Part shown: positions 43,228 to 52,413 of the stretch, in pieces
How the letters are laid out: every line of letters starts with the position of its first letter
How positions within the stretch are numbered: the first letter of the stretch is position 1
Assembly (NCBI RefSeq): GCF_038051945.1
Contig: NZ_CP150302.1
Location: 2,356,001 to 2,420,000, forward strand
DNA: 64,000 bases
Source: Paenibacillus sp. FSL H3-0469
GTDB lineage: Bacteria; Bacillota; Bacilli; Paenibacillales; Paenibacillaceae
Direction of reading: 5' to 3'
Notes under the pieces: generated by a model
What the model was told of the DNA's origin: nothing
The model's database searches: none
What the model saw: only the letters and a program-made list of their open reading frames with translations
Translations under genes and position numbers: made by a program

Positions 43228-44421
43228 ATGCGCAGAGCCTCAATCTTTTTCATGACTGCTCTTTGCCTGCTCTTGATTACAGGCTGCTGGAACCGGAGAG
43301 AATTGAATGATTTGGCTCTGGTAGTAGCCATGTCCATAGATAAATCAGGCGACCAATATATGGTAACCTTACAAGTGGTTGATGCAGGAGAAGTATCCTC
43401 CAAGATAGGGACCAGTGGCAGAACCCCTGTCATCACCTATTCAGAAAAAGGAAAACACGTCTTCGAAGCTATCCGCAAAATGACGACGGAAACTCCAAGA
43501 AAATTGTACTTCTCCCATCTCCAAATGCTTGTCATTAGTGAGGACATTGCGAAAGAAGGGATTAGCAAATCTCTGGAATTTTTATCAAGGGATCATGAAG
43601 TCCGCAAAGATTTTTTCGTGGTCATAGCCAAAGAAGAACAAGCCAAATCTATTCTGGAAAACATTACATCGCTGGAGAAAATCCCGGCCCAAAAAATGAA
43701 AACCTCCCTTGAAACATCGCAAAAAGTATGGGCTCCCACAGTTGCCATCCAAATAGATCAACTCATCGCTGACTTAACCAGTGAAGGAAGTAATGCTGTG
43801 CTTACAGGAATCATAATTACAGGGAACCCCACTACAGGTACAACGTTAAAGAACGTGACCAAAACGAGTTCTTATTCCAATCTGAAGTTTCAGGGTGTCG
43901 CCGTTTTTAAGGAGGATAAATTGGTTGGATGGCTTAATGAGGAGGAGAGCAAGGGCTATAACTATATTAAGGATAATGTAAAAAGTACAGTTGCTCATAT
44001 TGAATGTCCTGGGGGCGGTGATCTGGTCATGGAAGTTCTCCGATCCAAAACTAAAGTGAAGGGTAAAGTGATAAACGGTGAGCCGAGCATCGATATCCAT
44101 CTAAATGCCGATATCAATATTGCAGAAGTAGAATGTTCAATTGATCTATCAAAAATTGAAAACATTATAGGACTGGAACAATCTATTAACGAAAAAGCAA
44201 TTAGTGTTCTCGAAGCCTCCATCCGGAAAGCCAAAGAATTGGGATCAGATATCTTTGGATTTGGCGAAGTGATCCATCGCGCTGATCCACAGGCCTGGAG
44301 AACATGGAAAACGGATTGGAACAAGCACTTTGCAGAAATTGCCGTTACTATCCATTCAGATTTCAAAATTCGGCGAACCGGAATCGTTAGCAACTCTTTT
44401 CTCGATAAAGTGAAGGAGTAG
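43228..44421 (+). CDS. Ger(x)C family spore germination lipoprotein
   Basis: 397 residues. Signal sequence with lipobox LITGC (lipidated Cys near 20), then WNRRELNDLALVVAMSIDKS, the hallmark opening of GerAC proteins. The rest forms the three-domain C-subunit fold, with a helix-rich C terminus (EKAISVLEASIRKAKELGSD). It anchors to the outer face of the inner spore membrane as part of the receptor. GGGAGGAG precedes the ATG, 25 bp after the A subunit. Confidence 0.95.
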   Translation: MRRASIFFMTALCLLLITGCWNRRELNDLALVVAMSIDKSGDQYMVTLQVVDAGEVSSKIGTSGRTPVITYSEKGKHVFEAIRKMTTETPRKLYFSHLQMLVISEDIAKEGISKSLEFLSRDHEVRKDFFVVIAKEEQAKSILENITSLEKIPAQKMKTSLETSQKVWAPTVAIQIDQLIADLTSEGSNAVLTGIIITGNPTTGTTLKNVTKTSSYSNLKFQGVAVFKEDKLVGWLNEEESKGYNYIKDNVKSTVAHIECPGGGDLVMEVLRSKTKVKGKVINGEPSIDIHLNADINIAEVECSIDLSKIENIIGLEQSINEKAISVLEASIRKAKELGSDIFGFGEVIHRADPQAWRTWKTDWNKHFAEIAVTIHSDFKIRRTGIVSNSFLDKVKE

Positions 44422-44427
44422 AAGCCT

Positions 44428-44661
44428 GTGTTAGGAGCTATAGAGATACTGATGGTTTCTTCATTAATCAGCCTTTATGAAATCCCCCAACTGATTCAAG
44501 ACAAGCGAAAAATGGATCTAATCATGTTTAGCCTGATTCTTGCCATCGCGACCGGATTAAGTATAGCGCTTGCTTTGAATATTCCAGTCCCTAATCCGGT
44601 GGATTGGTTAAGACCGATTTTTGATCCCGTCGGCCAGTCGGTTGATAATCTATTAAAGTAA
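44428..44661 (+). CDS. small two-helix membrane protein, germinant receptor D subunit
   Basis: 77 residues from a GTG start with GAAGGAG upstream. Two transmembrane segments (about 3-19 and 31-50) are joined by a short basic loop (DKRKMD), with a polar tail. Small two-helix D subunits are encoded in or beside gerA-type operons and modulate receptor activity. The gene lies six bases after the C subunit and 12 before the B subunit, inside the operon. Assigned by size, topology and position, not by motif. Confidence 0.72.
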   Translation: MLGAIEILMVSSLISLYEIPQLIQDKRKMDLIMFSLILAIATGLSIALALNIPVPNPVDWLRPIFDPVGQSVDNLLK

Positions 44662-44673
44662 GGGGGTAAAGTC

Positions 44674-45795
44674 ATGCCGACGGTAAAAGAAAAGATATCC
44701 ATCCGTCAATTTATCATATTAACAGTCATATTTACTATGGGTAGCTCGGTGTTGAACGGTACCACAATGCTTGTACGACTCGCCCATCAGGACGCGTGGC
44801 TGGCTAGTATCATCGGCATCATTTACGGTGTGCTGCTGGTACTGCTCTATGGATTACTGACCCAACGCCACCCTAACCTTAATTTAGCCGACTACATTGA
44901 CAAGGTGTTAGGGAAATGGTTCGGCACACTTATGAAACTCTCCTTTAGCATTTATACCCTGTTGCTTTCATCAGCCTTGCTTCGGACCCTCGGTGACTTT
45001 TTAACGACACTTATTCTGCCGGAGACACCCATTCAAGCCGTTGAGATTGTTTTTATGCTCACACTCATTATGGGCGTACAGCTCGGGCTGGAAACGTTTA
45101 CCCGAACTTCAGAGTTTTTATTTCCATTTATTATGTCTTTCATTATCCTTATCGCCTTATTTTTGTTACCCCAAATGAAGCTGGTGGACAATCTGTCTCC
45201 CGTTCTGGAAAATGGAATCAAGCCCATATTAAGTGCCTCTTACCGTTTGCTCGGGATTCCGTTTGCAGAATTGATCCTCCTGCTAATGATTACCCCTCAT
45301 ATCACCAACCGCAAAAAAATCCGTAAAAGTATGTTGCTTGGTGTGCTCGGCGGCGGAATTGTTCTAGTGATAATTAATGTGCTTTCGATTGCTGTTCTTG
45401 GAGCGGATGCCACTGCTGGACTCAGCTATCCGACTTATGAGTTAGCCAAAGAAATTAGTATCGGCAATTTCATTCAACGCATTGAAGTATTGGCCGGAGG
45501 GATAATATTCATCTCTCTATTCGTGAAGAGCATTATTGTCTTTTATGTAATGATTGTAATGGTAACGCATACCTTCCATGTTAGTAATTACCGCATAATC
45601 ACATTACCTTTAGGAATGCTTGTTATGGTACTATCTATAATCATATTTCCAAATGTTATATATTTCCGCAATCTTGCCTTTGTGTTTTGGCCTACGTTCA
45701 CATTGCTGCACGGTTTGATCTATCCCGTTTTGTTGCTTGGGATCGATTCCTTTAGACGACGGTTGAATAAAACGAAAGCGTCCCTGGAGAAGTAA
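44674..45795 (+). CDS. spore germination protein, GerAB/ArcD/ProY family
   Basis: 373 residues with about ten transmembrane helices, the size and topology of the B subunit of germinant receptors, which belong to the amino acid/polyamine/organocation transporter superfamily. It opens with EKISIRQFIILTVIFTMGSS, typical of this family, and GASTxxx-like glycine breaks are seen in helix 1. The B subunit binds the germinant. AAGGGGG precedes the ATG. Last gene of the operon; no clear terminator follows. Confidence 0.93.
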   Translation: MPTVKEKISIRQFIILTVIFTMGSSVLNGTTMLVRLAHQDAWLASIIGIIYGVLLVLLYGLLTQRHPNLNLADYIDKVLGKWFGTLMKLSFSIYTLLLSSALLRTLGDFLTTLILPETPIQAVEIVFMLTLIMGVQLGLETFTRTSEFLFPFIMSFIILIALFLLPQMKLVDNLSPVLENGIKPILSASYRLLGIPFAELILLLMITPHITNRKKIRKSMLLGVLGGGIVLVIINVLSIAVLGADATAGLSYPTYELAKEISIGNFIQRIEVLAGGIIFISLFVKSIIVFYVMIVMVTHTFHVSNYRIITLPLGMLVMVLSIIIFPNVIYFRNLAFVFWPTFTLLHGLIYPVLLLGIDSFRRRLNKTKASLEK

Positions 45796-46107
45796 TCTTT
45801 TTGTTTAATATTGAGCTTGACGTTGAAATCGCCCCCCGCGATACGCCGGGTCGCTTCCGTCCGTTTTTTTTCTTTGGGCATTGCTGCCTTCACGGGTATG
45901 CCAAATGATTGTTCCGGCTTTCGTTCTGGAATAATGTTCTTTTCCTCAAGTGCGCTGAGCAAAAGATAACGTATCTCCCCCCTTCATAACGGCCTTAATA
46001 CCGTACTCGTTGTTCCTATGTTAAAATAAGGTACGCGAATAACAAGGGAAGGTTAACATGATGAACATTACATAGATCTAAAGATAAAGCCTTACAGGAG
46101 GAACCGT
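45796..46107. other. 312-bp intergenic region with an unassigned minus-strand ORF piece
   Basis: A T8 tract follows GGTCGCTTCCGTCCG near 45852-45877 but no strong stem is evident. A minus-strand frame (about 45800-45962) reads ALEEKNIIPERKPEQSFG and then PVKAAMPKEKKRTEATRR, hydrophilic and protein-like, but it lacks a start signal and runs antisense into the GerAB gene; it may be the end of a lost gene. GTTAAAATAAGG near 46020 may be part of the promoter of the AraC gene. Confidence 0.35.
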
Positions 46108-47052
46108 ATGTTTGATCTTAATCATTTTTTGCAAAAAGAGCTTGTGGAACTCGTGGATCGCCATACTCATATAGATGGTCCGCACTCTACATTAATTTCG
46201 TCCCTCAGCTTTTCCCGTTGTTCCATTCCTTACCATTCTACTGAGACTGATCCTCCCTACAAACTTAACAACCCTTCACTATACATCGTCGTTCAAGGTC
46301 TTAAGGGCATAGTCATTGGTAAAGAGCGCTTCAGGTATGGTCCGCCACACTACCTTGTAGCCTCTATGGATTTACCAATCATTGCCGAAGTGCTGGAAGC
46401 AACCCCCGAAGTTCCCAACTTAACCTGTAAAATCGAATTTACGCCCGGCCATATTTTAGAGCTGGTAAGCGATGATGCACTTAAGGAGAACTCCAAAAGA
46501 ACATCCAGACGCGGTATGAATGTTGGCAAATTAGATATTCCCTTGTTAGATGCTGTTGTAAGGCTGGTTCGTCTGCTGGATACACCCGAAGATATTCCTG
46601 GGCTGGCGCCACTTTTTGCCAAAGAAATTCTATATAAGGTTCTGCACGGTGAACACGGTGACTCCTTAAGACAAATTGTATCGGAGGGGAGTCCAAGCGT
46701 TCATATCAAACATGCCATTGAGCACATTCTGAATCATTATCAGGATTCATTTCGCATTGAGGATTTGGCACAACTTGCGAAGATGAGCGTTCCGTCGTTC
46801 CATAGGCATTTTAAAGAAATCACCGGCATGAGCCCGATTCAATTTCAAAAACAGCTGAGACTTCAGGAAGCCCGCCGCCTATTACTATCCGGGTCAGAGA
46901 ATGCAGCAGATGCTGCTTTTCAGGTGGGCTATGAAAGTCCGACGCAATTCAGCCGGGAGTACTCCAGGATGTTTGGCTTTCCACCCAAAGAAGATATGAA
47001 GCGGTTTATACAACTAAACGGAATCATCAAAGAGAGTAATGGGCAATTATAG
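46108..47052 (+). CDS. AraC family regulator (YqhC-like)
   Basis: 314 residues. The N-terminal domain contains CSIPYHSTETDPPYKLNNPS, then LYIVVQGLKGIVIGKERFRYGP (part only), the AraC_N arrangement found in regulators of aldehyde and ketone reductases. The C-terminal double helix-turn-helix has EDLAQLAKMSVPSFHRHFKE and the signature DAAFQVGYESPTQFSREYSR. AGGAGGA precedes the ATG. The next gene, 146 bp downstream, is an aldo/keto reductase, the same pairing as the E. coli YqhC regulator with its reductase, so it probably activates that gene on aldehyde stress. Confidence 0.88.
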   Translation: MFDLNHFLQKELVELVDRHTHIDGPHSTLISSLSFSRCSIPYHSTETDPPYKLNNPSLYIVVQGLKGIVIGKERFRYGPPHYLVASMDLPIIAEVLEATPEVPNLTCKIEFTPGHILELVSDDALKENSKRTSRRGMNVGKLDIPLLDAVVRLVRLLDTPEDIPGLAPLFAKEILYKVLHGEHGDSLRQIVSEGSPSVHIKHAIEHILNHYQDSFRIEDLAQLAKMSVPSFHRHFKEITGMSPIQFQKQLRLQEARRLLLSGSENAADAAFQVGYESPTQFSREYSRMFGFPPKEDMKRFIQLNGIIKESNGQL

Positions 47053-47070
47053 CCTGCTACTCTCTTTTTT
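47031..47070 (+). terminator. rho-independent terminator overlapping the AraC stop codon
   Basis: AGAGAGTA (47031-47038) pairs with TACTCTCT (47058-47065), followed by TTTTT. The left arm lies inside the last codons of the AraC gene. It separates the regulator from the reductase. Confidence 0.85.
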
Positions 47071-47198
47071 ATTGCCGCCATGATAGGATTAGGCAACTTT
47101 TTGATTGGATCGGAGTACCGGGGGTTTGGCCATTCGCTGTATATTATGAATACCTTCAATAAGGTTCAACAAGAATATAATTTATTCAGGAGGTATTT

Positions 47199-48254
47199 AT
47201 GCAATATGTTAAGCTAGGTCACTCCGGTCTCGAAGTTTCACCGATCTGCATCGGTTGTATGGGTTTTGGAGATCCCCACAGCGGTTACCCTGGCTGGGCG
47301 CTCGGCGAGGAAGGCAGCCGCCTTGTGATCAGACACGCGCTTGAGGCGGGGATCAACTTCTTTGATACCGCTAATTTGTATTCGCACGGAACCAGCGAGG
47401 AGAATCTTGGCAGAGCGCTCAAGGATTTCGCTACACGGGAGAACGTAGTCATTGCCACCAAACTGGGTGCCCCCATGCGTTCAGGACCTAATTCATTCGG
47501 GCTATCCCGCAAGGCCATTATGACTGAAGTTGACCACAGCTTGAGGCGTCTTGGAACGGATTATATCGACCTGTACCAGATTCATCGGGCTGACCCTTTT
47601 ACCCCGTGGGAAGAGACGCTTGAAGCCCTTCATGATCTCGTAAAAATGGGCAAAGTGCGCTATTTGGGCGCCTCCACCATGAGGACTTGGCAGTTCGCCA
47701 AGGCCCTGCATCTCCAGAAAGAGAACGGTTGGACCCGCTTCATCTCCATGCAACACAACTACAACTTAATCGCCCGCGAGGAAGAGAACGAAATGATCCC
47801 GCTCTGTGCCGACGAAGGGATTCAGACCATGGTCTTCAGTCCGCTCTCGCGCGGTGTCCTGGCTCGGCCTTGGGGTGCACAAACGGCCCGCTCCGAGACC
47901 GAAGCCGGTGCTGCCCAATACTTCCAGGTAACTGCGGCAGCCGACCAGAACATTGTCGAGGCCATCGGTCAAGTTGCAGAGGAACGCGGGGTTAGCCGTG
48001 CCGAAATCTCCCTTGCCTGGTTGTATCGCAACCCAGTCGTTGCCGCCCCCATCGTCGGAGCGCTCAAAACTAGTCATATTGACGATGCGATCAAAGCCCT
48101 CTCGATCAAGCTATCCGACGAAGAAGCTGAGCGACTGGAAGCCGCATACACCCCTCGTATCGACGTAAATGTCAAAAATTCCGACCCGAAATCGATAGCC
48201 CGCATGGCAGCTACCGTTGGGCATGAGGTTGCGATTCCGGGTGGTTTGAAGTGA
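47199..48254 (+). CDS. aldo/keto reductase
   Basis: 351 residues, (beta/alpha)8 NADPH-dependent oxidoreductase. The catalytic tetrad is complete: D56 and Y61 in FFDTANLYSHG, K88 in VIATKLGAP, and H129 in LYQIHRADPF. GKVRYLGASTMRTWQF and EISLAWLYRNPVVAAPIVGA are further family blocks. AGGAGG precedes the ATG. It is regulated, presumably, by the AraC protein upstream and probably reduces toxic or metabolic aldehydes and ketones. A truncated copy of its middle is at 41252-41358. Confidence 0.93.
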   Translation: MQYVKLGHSGLEVSPICIGCMGFGDPHSGYPGWALGEEGSRLVIRHALEAGINFFDTANLYSHGTSEENLGRALKDFATRENVVIATKLGAPMRSGPNSFGLSRKAIMTEVDHSLRRLGTDYIDLYQIHRADPFTPWEETLEALHDLVKMGKVRYLGASTMRTWQFAKALHLQKENGWTRFISMQHNYNLIAREEENEMIPLCADEGIQTMVFSPLSRGVLARPWGAQTARSETEAGAAQYFQVTAAADQNIVEAIGQVAEERGVSRAEISLAWLYRNPVVAAPIVGALKTSHIDDAIKALSIKLSDEEAERLEAAYTPRIDVNVKNSDPKSIARMAATVGHEVAIPGGLK

Positions 48255-48259
48255 AATGA

Positions 48260-48305
48260 ACAGAGTAAGAGGCCCATGCGGGGTTGCATGGGCCTCTTAC
48301 TCTGT
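48260..48305. terminator. 20-bp perfect hairpin between convergent units
   Basis: ACAGAGTAAGAGGCCCATGC and its exact complement flank a GGGGTT loop, seven bases after the reductase stop. No T tract follows, yet the stem is strong enough to act as an end signal for the reductase and for the convergent fructan operon ending at 48530. The remaining 48306-48529 shows no gene. Confidence 0.8.
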
Positions 48306-48529
48306 GGAACCAGCAGCCTCACCTACAAATACCTGTTTGGTCATATACAGCAATTGCTCCATTTGCAGACATCTTCAGCGGTGGAATACAGACCTCCAGT
48401 ACCGATATGTTATAATTTTCTGTTGGAAGTTGTCCCTTATTAAAAGGGAAATAGATTCCCGCCATTTCTCCCGGGTTAAGCGCCCATCGTCACGGCCCCT
48501 TCCAGTTCAATTCGTTCCCATTCCTTTCA

Positions 48530-49369
48530 TTACCCTTTCACACCCGACATCGTAATGCCCTGAATGTAATAGCGCTGCAGGAACAGAAACAGGATCAGGA
48601 TCGGAACTGTGGAAATGGTGCTTGCGGCTAGAATCTTAGACCAATCGGTTCCTTCCACCGAGGAGAAAGCGGCAATGGCTACCTGGATCATCTGTTTCTT
48701 TTCGTCATTGATAACGATTAGAGGCCACAGATAGGAATCCCAGTTGCCAAGAAAGGTCATCAGCGCAAGGGTGATCATCGGCGGGACAGCCGCAGGCAAG
48801 ACAATACTGGAGAAGGTCCGGGTCATCGAGGCTCCGTCGATTTTGGCCGCCTCCAGAATCTCATCGGGAATTTCCGCGAAGAACTGCCGCAGCAGAAAGA
48901 TTCCGAACACAGACAGCATCGAAGGAATCACCAGCGCCTTATAGGAGTTCAGCCAGCCGAAATAATTCATCAGCAGATAGTTCGGGACCAGCGTTACTTC
49001 ACCGGGAATAATCATCGCTGACATGAACAGGGCGAAGACAATCGCTTTACCCCGGAAACGCAGCTTGGCAAAAGCAAACGCCGACATCGAATTCACCAGC
49101 AGCACCAGCAGGGTTACACTTCCTGCAACAAACAGCGTATTCGCGATATAGCGGAGAAAAGGGTTGCCCTCACTGAAGATAACCTCTTTGAAGTTAGCCA
49201 GCGTTGGCTGGACAGGAACGAACAAATGAATATTCAGACTGGAGGAGTACTTGAACAATTCCTCATAAGGGCGTAGTGAACCCGAGATCATCCAGAGGAT
49301 CGGGATTATTGAAATGACAGCCAGAACGGTCATCACCGTATACTTGGCAATGCTTGCAAAGCGGTTCAT
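48530..49369 (-). CDS. carbohydrate ABC transporter permease (MalG type)
   Basis: 279 residues with six hydrophobic segments. The ATPase-docking loop is LEAAKIDGASMTRTF at about 173-187, and the C terminus reads YIQGITMSGVKG. AGGAGGA precedes the ATG. Last gene of the fructan operon, 83 bp after its partner permease. The intergenic gap is longer than usual but shows no hairpin. No ATPase gene is nearby. Confidence 0.92.
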   Translation of the reverse strand: MNRFASIAKYTVMTVLAVISIIPILWMISGSLRPYEELFKYSSSLNIHLFVPVQPTLANFKEVIFSEGNPFLRYIANTLFVAGSVTLLVLLVNSMSAFAFAKLRFRGKAIVFALFMSAMIIPGEVTLVPNYLLMNYFGWLNSYKALVIPSMLSVFGIFLLRQFFAEIPDEILEAAKIDGASMTRTFSSIVLPAAVPPMITLALMTFLGNWDSYLWPLIVINDEKKQMIQVAIAAFSSVEGTDWSKILAASTISTVPILILFLFLQRYYIQGITMSGVKG

Positions 49370-49451
49370 GTGGATTCCTCCTAGTAGTTTTACGAAACAG
49401 CCGCTTCCTCAAAATTCTCCTGCAGCAAAATGGGCTACAGAAGCACCTCCA

Positions 49452-50387
49452 TTAATGTTCCGCGTTCCGGAACAGTCTCATTTGCACGAGCGAGATGGCG
49501 AGAACAATCGCGAACAGAATAAAGGCGGCAGCGGTGCCGTAGCCCATCTGCATCTGCTGGAAGGCCATTTTATAGATATAATAGACTGCGGTTTCGGTAG
49601 CCCCGTTGGGTCCTCCACTGGTCAATACAAACACAAGGCCGGACAGCTTAATGGCATCAATGGTCGTCATAATCACCACGAAGGCCGTGGTACGGTTGAG
49701 CAAAGGAAGCGTAATGCGGAAGAACTGCTGTATTTTGGTAGCACCGTCTACCCGGGCCGCCTCGTATAAATCTTGCGGAATGTTGTTCAGTCCGGCCAGG
49801 AAGATAATCATGAAAAAACCTACGCCTTTCCATATTCCCAGCATGATCACACCGTTCATCGCCGTATCCGGGTTGGACAGGAAATTGGTAGTGGGCAGAT
49901 GAAGCGTCTTCAGTACATTGTTCAGAATCCCGAATTCCTTGTTGTAGATCAGTTTGAACACCGTTGCGGCCACTGCCGTAGAAATGACTACCGGAATGAA
50001 ATAGAGTGTGCGGAACAGACCGGTAAGCTTGAACTTTTTCTGGATTAATAGTGCCAAGCCCAGTGAAATCGCTGTCTGAATCGGAATCACTACGATGGCA
50101 AAATGAAACGAATGCCGGAGACTGGCCAGGAAATCCCTGTCCGTCACCAGAGACTTGTAATTGTCCAGCCCGATGAAGCTGCGGGTTGATCCTACCAGGT
50201 TATAATTCTGAAAGCTGATCACAAAGGCTTGCAGCATCGGATAGAATACAAAGATGAGCAGCAAAGCAAAGGAAGGCAGCACGAACCACCAGGCGGTTAT
50301 TTCTTCTCCCCGCAGAAACCGGCGGGGCTTTTTGCTGGATGGGGCAGTTTTGGAGGCAGACTCAGCTGCCGCTGTAACGCTTGTCAT
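49452..50387 (-). CDS. carbohydrate ABC transporter permease (MalF type)
   Basis: 311 residues. A Ser/Ala/Lys-rich cytosolic tail (about 1-30) precedes six hydrophobic segments. The docking loop reads YEAARVDGATKIQQF at about 215-229. ATG at 50387 is preferred because GGAGTG lies nine bases upstream; the ATG at 50408 overlaps the levanase stop region and has no clear site. It starts 18 bases after the GH32 gene and would carry fructo-oligosaccharides made outside the cell. Confidence 0.9.
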   Translation of the reverse strand: MTSVTAAAESASKTAPSSKKPRRFLRGEEITAWWFVLPSFALLLIFVFYPMLQAFVISFQNYNLVGSTRSFIGLDNYKSLVTDRDFLASLRHSFHFAIVVIPIQTAISLGLALLIQKKFKLTGLFRTLYFIPVVISTAVAATVFKLIYNKEFGILNNVLKTLHLPTTNFLSNPDTAMNGVIMLGIWKGVGFFMIIFLAGLNNIPQDLYEAARVDGATKIQQFFRITLPLLNRTTAFVVIMTTIDAIKLSGLVFVLTSGGPNGATETAVYYIYKMAFQQMQMGYGTAAAFILFAIVLAISLVQMRLFRNAEH

Positions 50388-50404
50388 GATCTTTTCACTC
50401 CATT

Positions 50405-52318
50405 TCAATCCGGTTTATAGACGTACACGTTCATTACGGCATAGATTTGCCCACCCGGGGCAAGAGCTTTAATCTCCGTCTGGCCTTCCTTCAGCCCCTT
50501 TACGGCTGCGGATGTCCCGGCATGGCTCTCCACCTGGGCAACGGCCTCATCACTCGACACCCAAGTAAGCTCCTGGGGAGCTGTTAGCGGAACGACCGCC
50601 GCTGCCGCTTCCACAGTGCCGCCTAGCGGAACATCCACACTGGATTGGCTAAGCAGGACGCGAAGCGGTTCCGAGCCGTCAGGCTCCTCATTCCGCCATA
50701 CACTGGCCATCGGATACATGACGGCCTGGTCCAGCATCACGTCCCCTTTTTTCACATACAGCTCCAATCCATTGCTGGTAGCCTCCGGGAAAAGAATACT
50801 GGAAATCACAGTCTCGCCGTCTGCGCCGAACACCTCCAGCGTCGATTCATCCACATAGATATGCAGCCTGACTTTACCGTTCACTGCTCTTAAGGGCGCC
50901 TGGACCGTTTCGGCAAACCCGGCTTCAAATGAACTGTCGCCTGATTGGGTTCGATCCACCGTTAGTGTTGAATTCGCGTTGTTATACGATATATTGGTCT
51001 CCTGATCTGCACCTTTTCTCAGTTTGATTCCGAATTCCGCCTCCCCCTTCACGGTGAACTCGGTATCGAGTTCATAGGAGGTCCCGTGCAGACCGGCCAG
51101 TGGATTGCTGCCTGGCTCTAGCCGCTGGGGTTCCAGCTTGACCGCTTGGCCACGCAAGGCTTCCAGCTCTTGCACCGGCTGCTGGACGAGGCGCAATCCC
51201 TCACCGGGAATGTCGCGCAGCTTCAGCTCCCGTGGCAGCGACAAATTCCCTTTCCACGGAGCGCTTGGCATCGAGAACGGATAGCGCCAATTGGACATCC
51301 AGCCGGCATAGATCCGGCGGCCGTCACTCTGCGGAATATCCGAGTAGGACACTGCGGCGTAGAAGTCTTTTCCGTAATCGGTCCACAGCACTTTGGAGGG
51401 CTCATTCTCGTTCTTGAATGTCTGTCCGTCAAAGCTGCCGATGAAATATTGCGCCGCCGAGCCACGGGTTGAGCTGTTATTGCCGATGCTGAGCGCCAGC
51501 ACCCACCGGGTCTCCTTGCTGCCTTCCACGGGAAGCTCAAACAGATCCGGACATTCCCAGACGGCAGCATGTGAGCCCTGATCGGCGCCGAATTCGCTGG
51601 TCATCTGCCAGGTCTTCAGGTCTGGAGAGGAATAGAATCTCACCCGGTTGTCCACCGAGACAACCATCACCCAAGCGTGCGAAGGCTCATGCCAGAACAC
51701 CTTGGGATCTCTGAAATCCTTGAGTCCTGAATTAGGAATCACGGGATTGCCCTCATATTTGATCCAGGTGCGCCCTTTATCAGAACTGTACGCCAGGCTC
51801 TGCGACTGCATTCCCCCTTTGAAATGGGTGAAGATCGCAACCAGTCCCGCTTTCCCGCCAAAAAAACCGCTCGTATCCTTCCAGTCCACCACGGCGCTGC
51901 CTGACCAGATCTCCCCGAGCGAATCGCGCAGGAGCGCTACCGGCAGATGCTGCCAATGAATCAGATCCGTGCTGACGGCGTGACCCCACTGGCCGCTGTT
52001 CTGGTAGAACTGGTGATATTCACCTTCGAAATAAACCATTCCATTCGGATCGCTCATATTCCCGCTTTCCGGCGACAGATGATACTGCGGGCGGTATAGC
52101 TCCGTGTAGTAATTGGGATCATCAGAAAACTGAAAGGCCGCAGGTGCAGGATTAGAGATCGCATTGGACGGAGTTTTAGCATCAGAAGTATTGCTGGTAG
52201 GATTGCCGTTGCCGCCAATAGTGCACCCTGCGATAACCAGCAGTACTACAGCCGCACACGCCAGTTTGCTTATAGTTTTGCTCTCTTTATGCGCTTGCTT
52301 CTCCCCGGAAACATTCAT
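50405..52318 (-). CDS. sacC: GH32 levanase/exo-fructanase lipoprotein (SacC-like)
   Basis: 637 residues. Lipobox VIAGC (about residue 32) anchors it outside the membrane. The five-bladed propeller carries nucleophile D90 in MSDPNG, transition-state D204 in FRDPKVF, and acid/base E255 in WECPDLFELP. WTDYGKDFYAAVSYSDIP and the C-terminal beta-sandwich follow, then a bacterial Ig-like domain (about 560-637: VDVPLGGTVEAAAAVVP). It closely resembles B. subtilis SacC levanase, but the first motif is NMSDPNG, not WMNDPNG, and the following loop is about eight residues shorter. AGGAGT precedes the ATG at 52318. It should release fructose or short fructans for the linked importer. Confidence 0.9.
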   Translation of the reverse strand: MNVSGEKQAHKESKTISKLACAAVVLLVIAGCTIGGNGNPTSNTSDAKTPSNAISNPAPAAFQFSDDPNYYTELYRPQYHLSPESGNMSDPNGMVYFEGEYHQFYQNSGQWGHAVSTDLIHWQHLPVALLRDSLGEIWSGSAVVDWKDTSGFFGGKAGLVAIFTHFKGGMQSQSLAYSSDKGRTWIKYEGNPVIPNSGLKDFRDPKVFWHEPSHAWVMVVSVDNRVRFYSSPDLKTWQMTSEFGADQGSHAAVWECPDLFELPVEGSKETRWVLALSIGNNSSTRGSAAQYFIGSFDGQTFKNENEPSKVLWTDYGKDFYAAVSYSDIPQSDGRRIYAGWMSNWRYPFSMPSAPWKGNLSLPRELKLRDIPGEGLRLVQQPVQELEALRGQAVKLEPQRLEPGSNPLAGLHGTSYELDTEFTVKGEAEFGIKLRKGADQETNISYNNANSTLTVDRTQSGDSSFEAGFAETVQAPLRAVNGKVRLHIYVDESTLEVFGADGETVISSILFPEATSNGLELYVKKGDVMLDQAVMYPMASVWRNEEPDGSEPLRVLLSQSSVDVPLGGTVEAAAAVVPLTAPQELTWVSSDEAVAQVESHAGTSAAVKGLKEGQTEIKALAPGGQIYAVMNVYVYKPD

Positions 52319-52413
52319 GCTGCATACTCCTATTCCTTGTTTGGTTGACACTATTGTAGCTGAACGGCCAGAGAAATTATTTCAATATGATCGGCTCAGA
52401 AGTTGTGATGTTC

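Noticed and set aside
45720..45962. Minus-strand 80-residue gene after GerAB
   Set aside because: Protein-like in part but without ribosome binding site, and half of it runs antisense into GerAB; noted only as a possible remnant.
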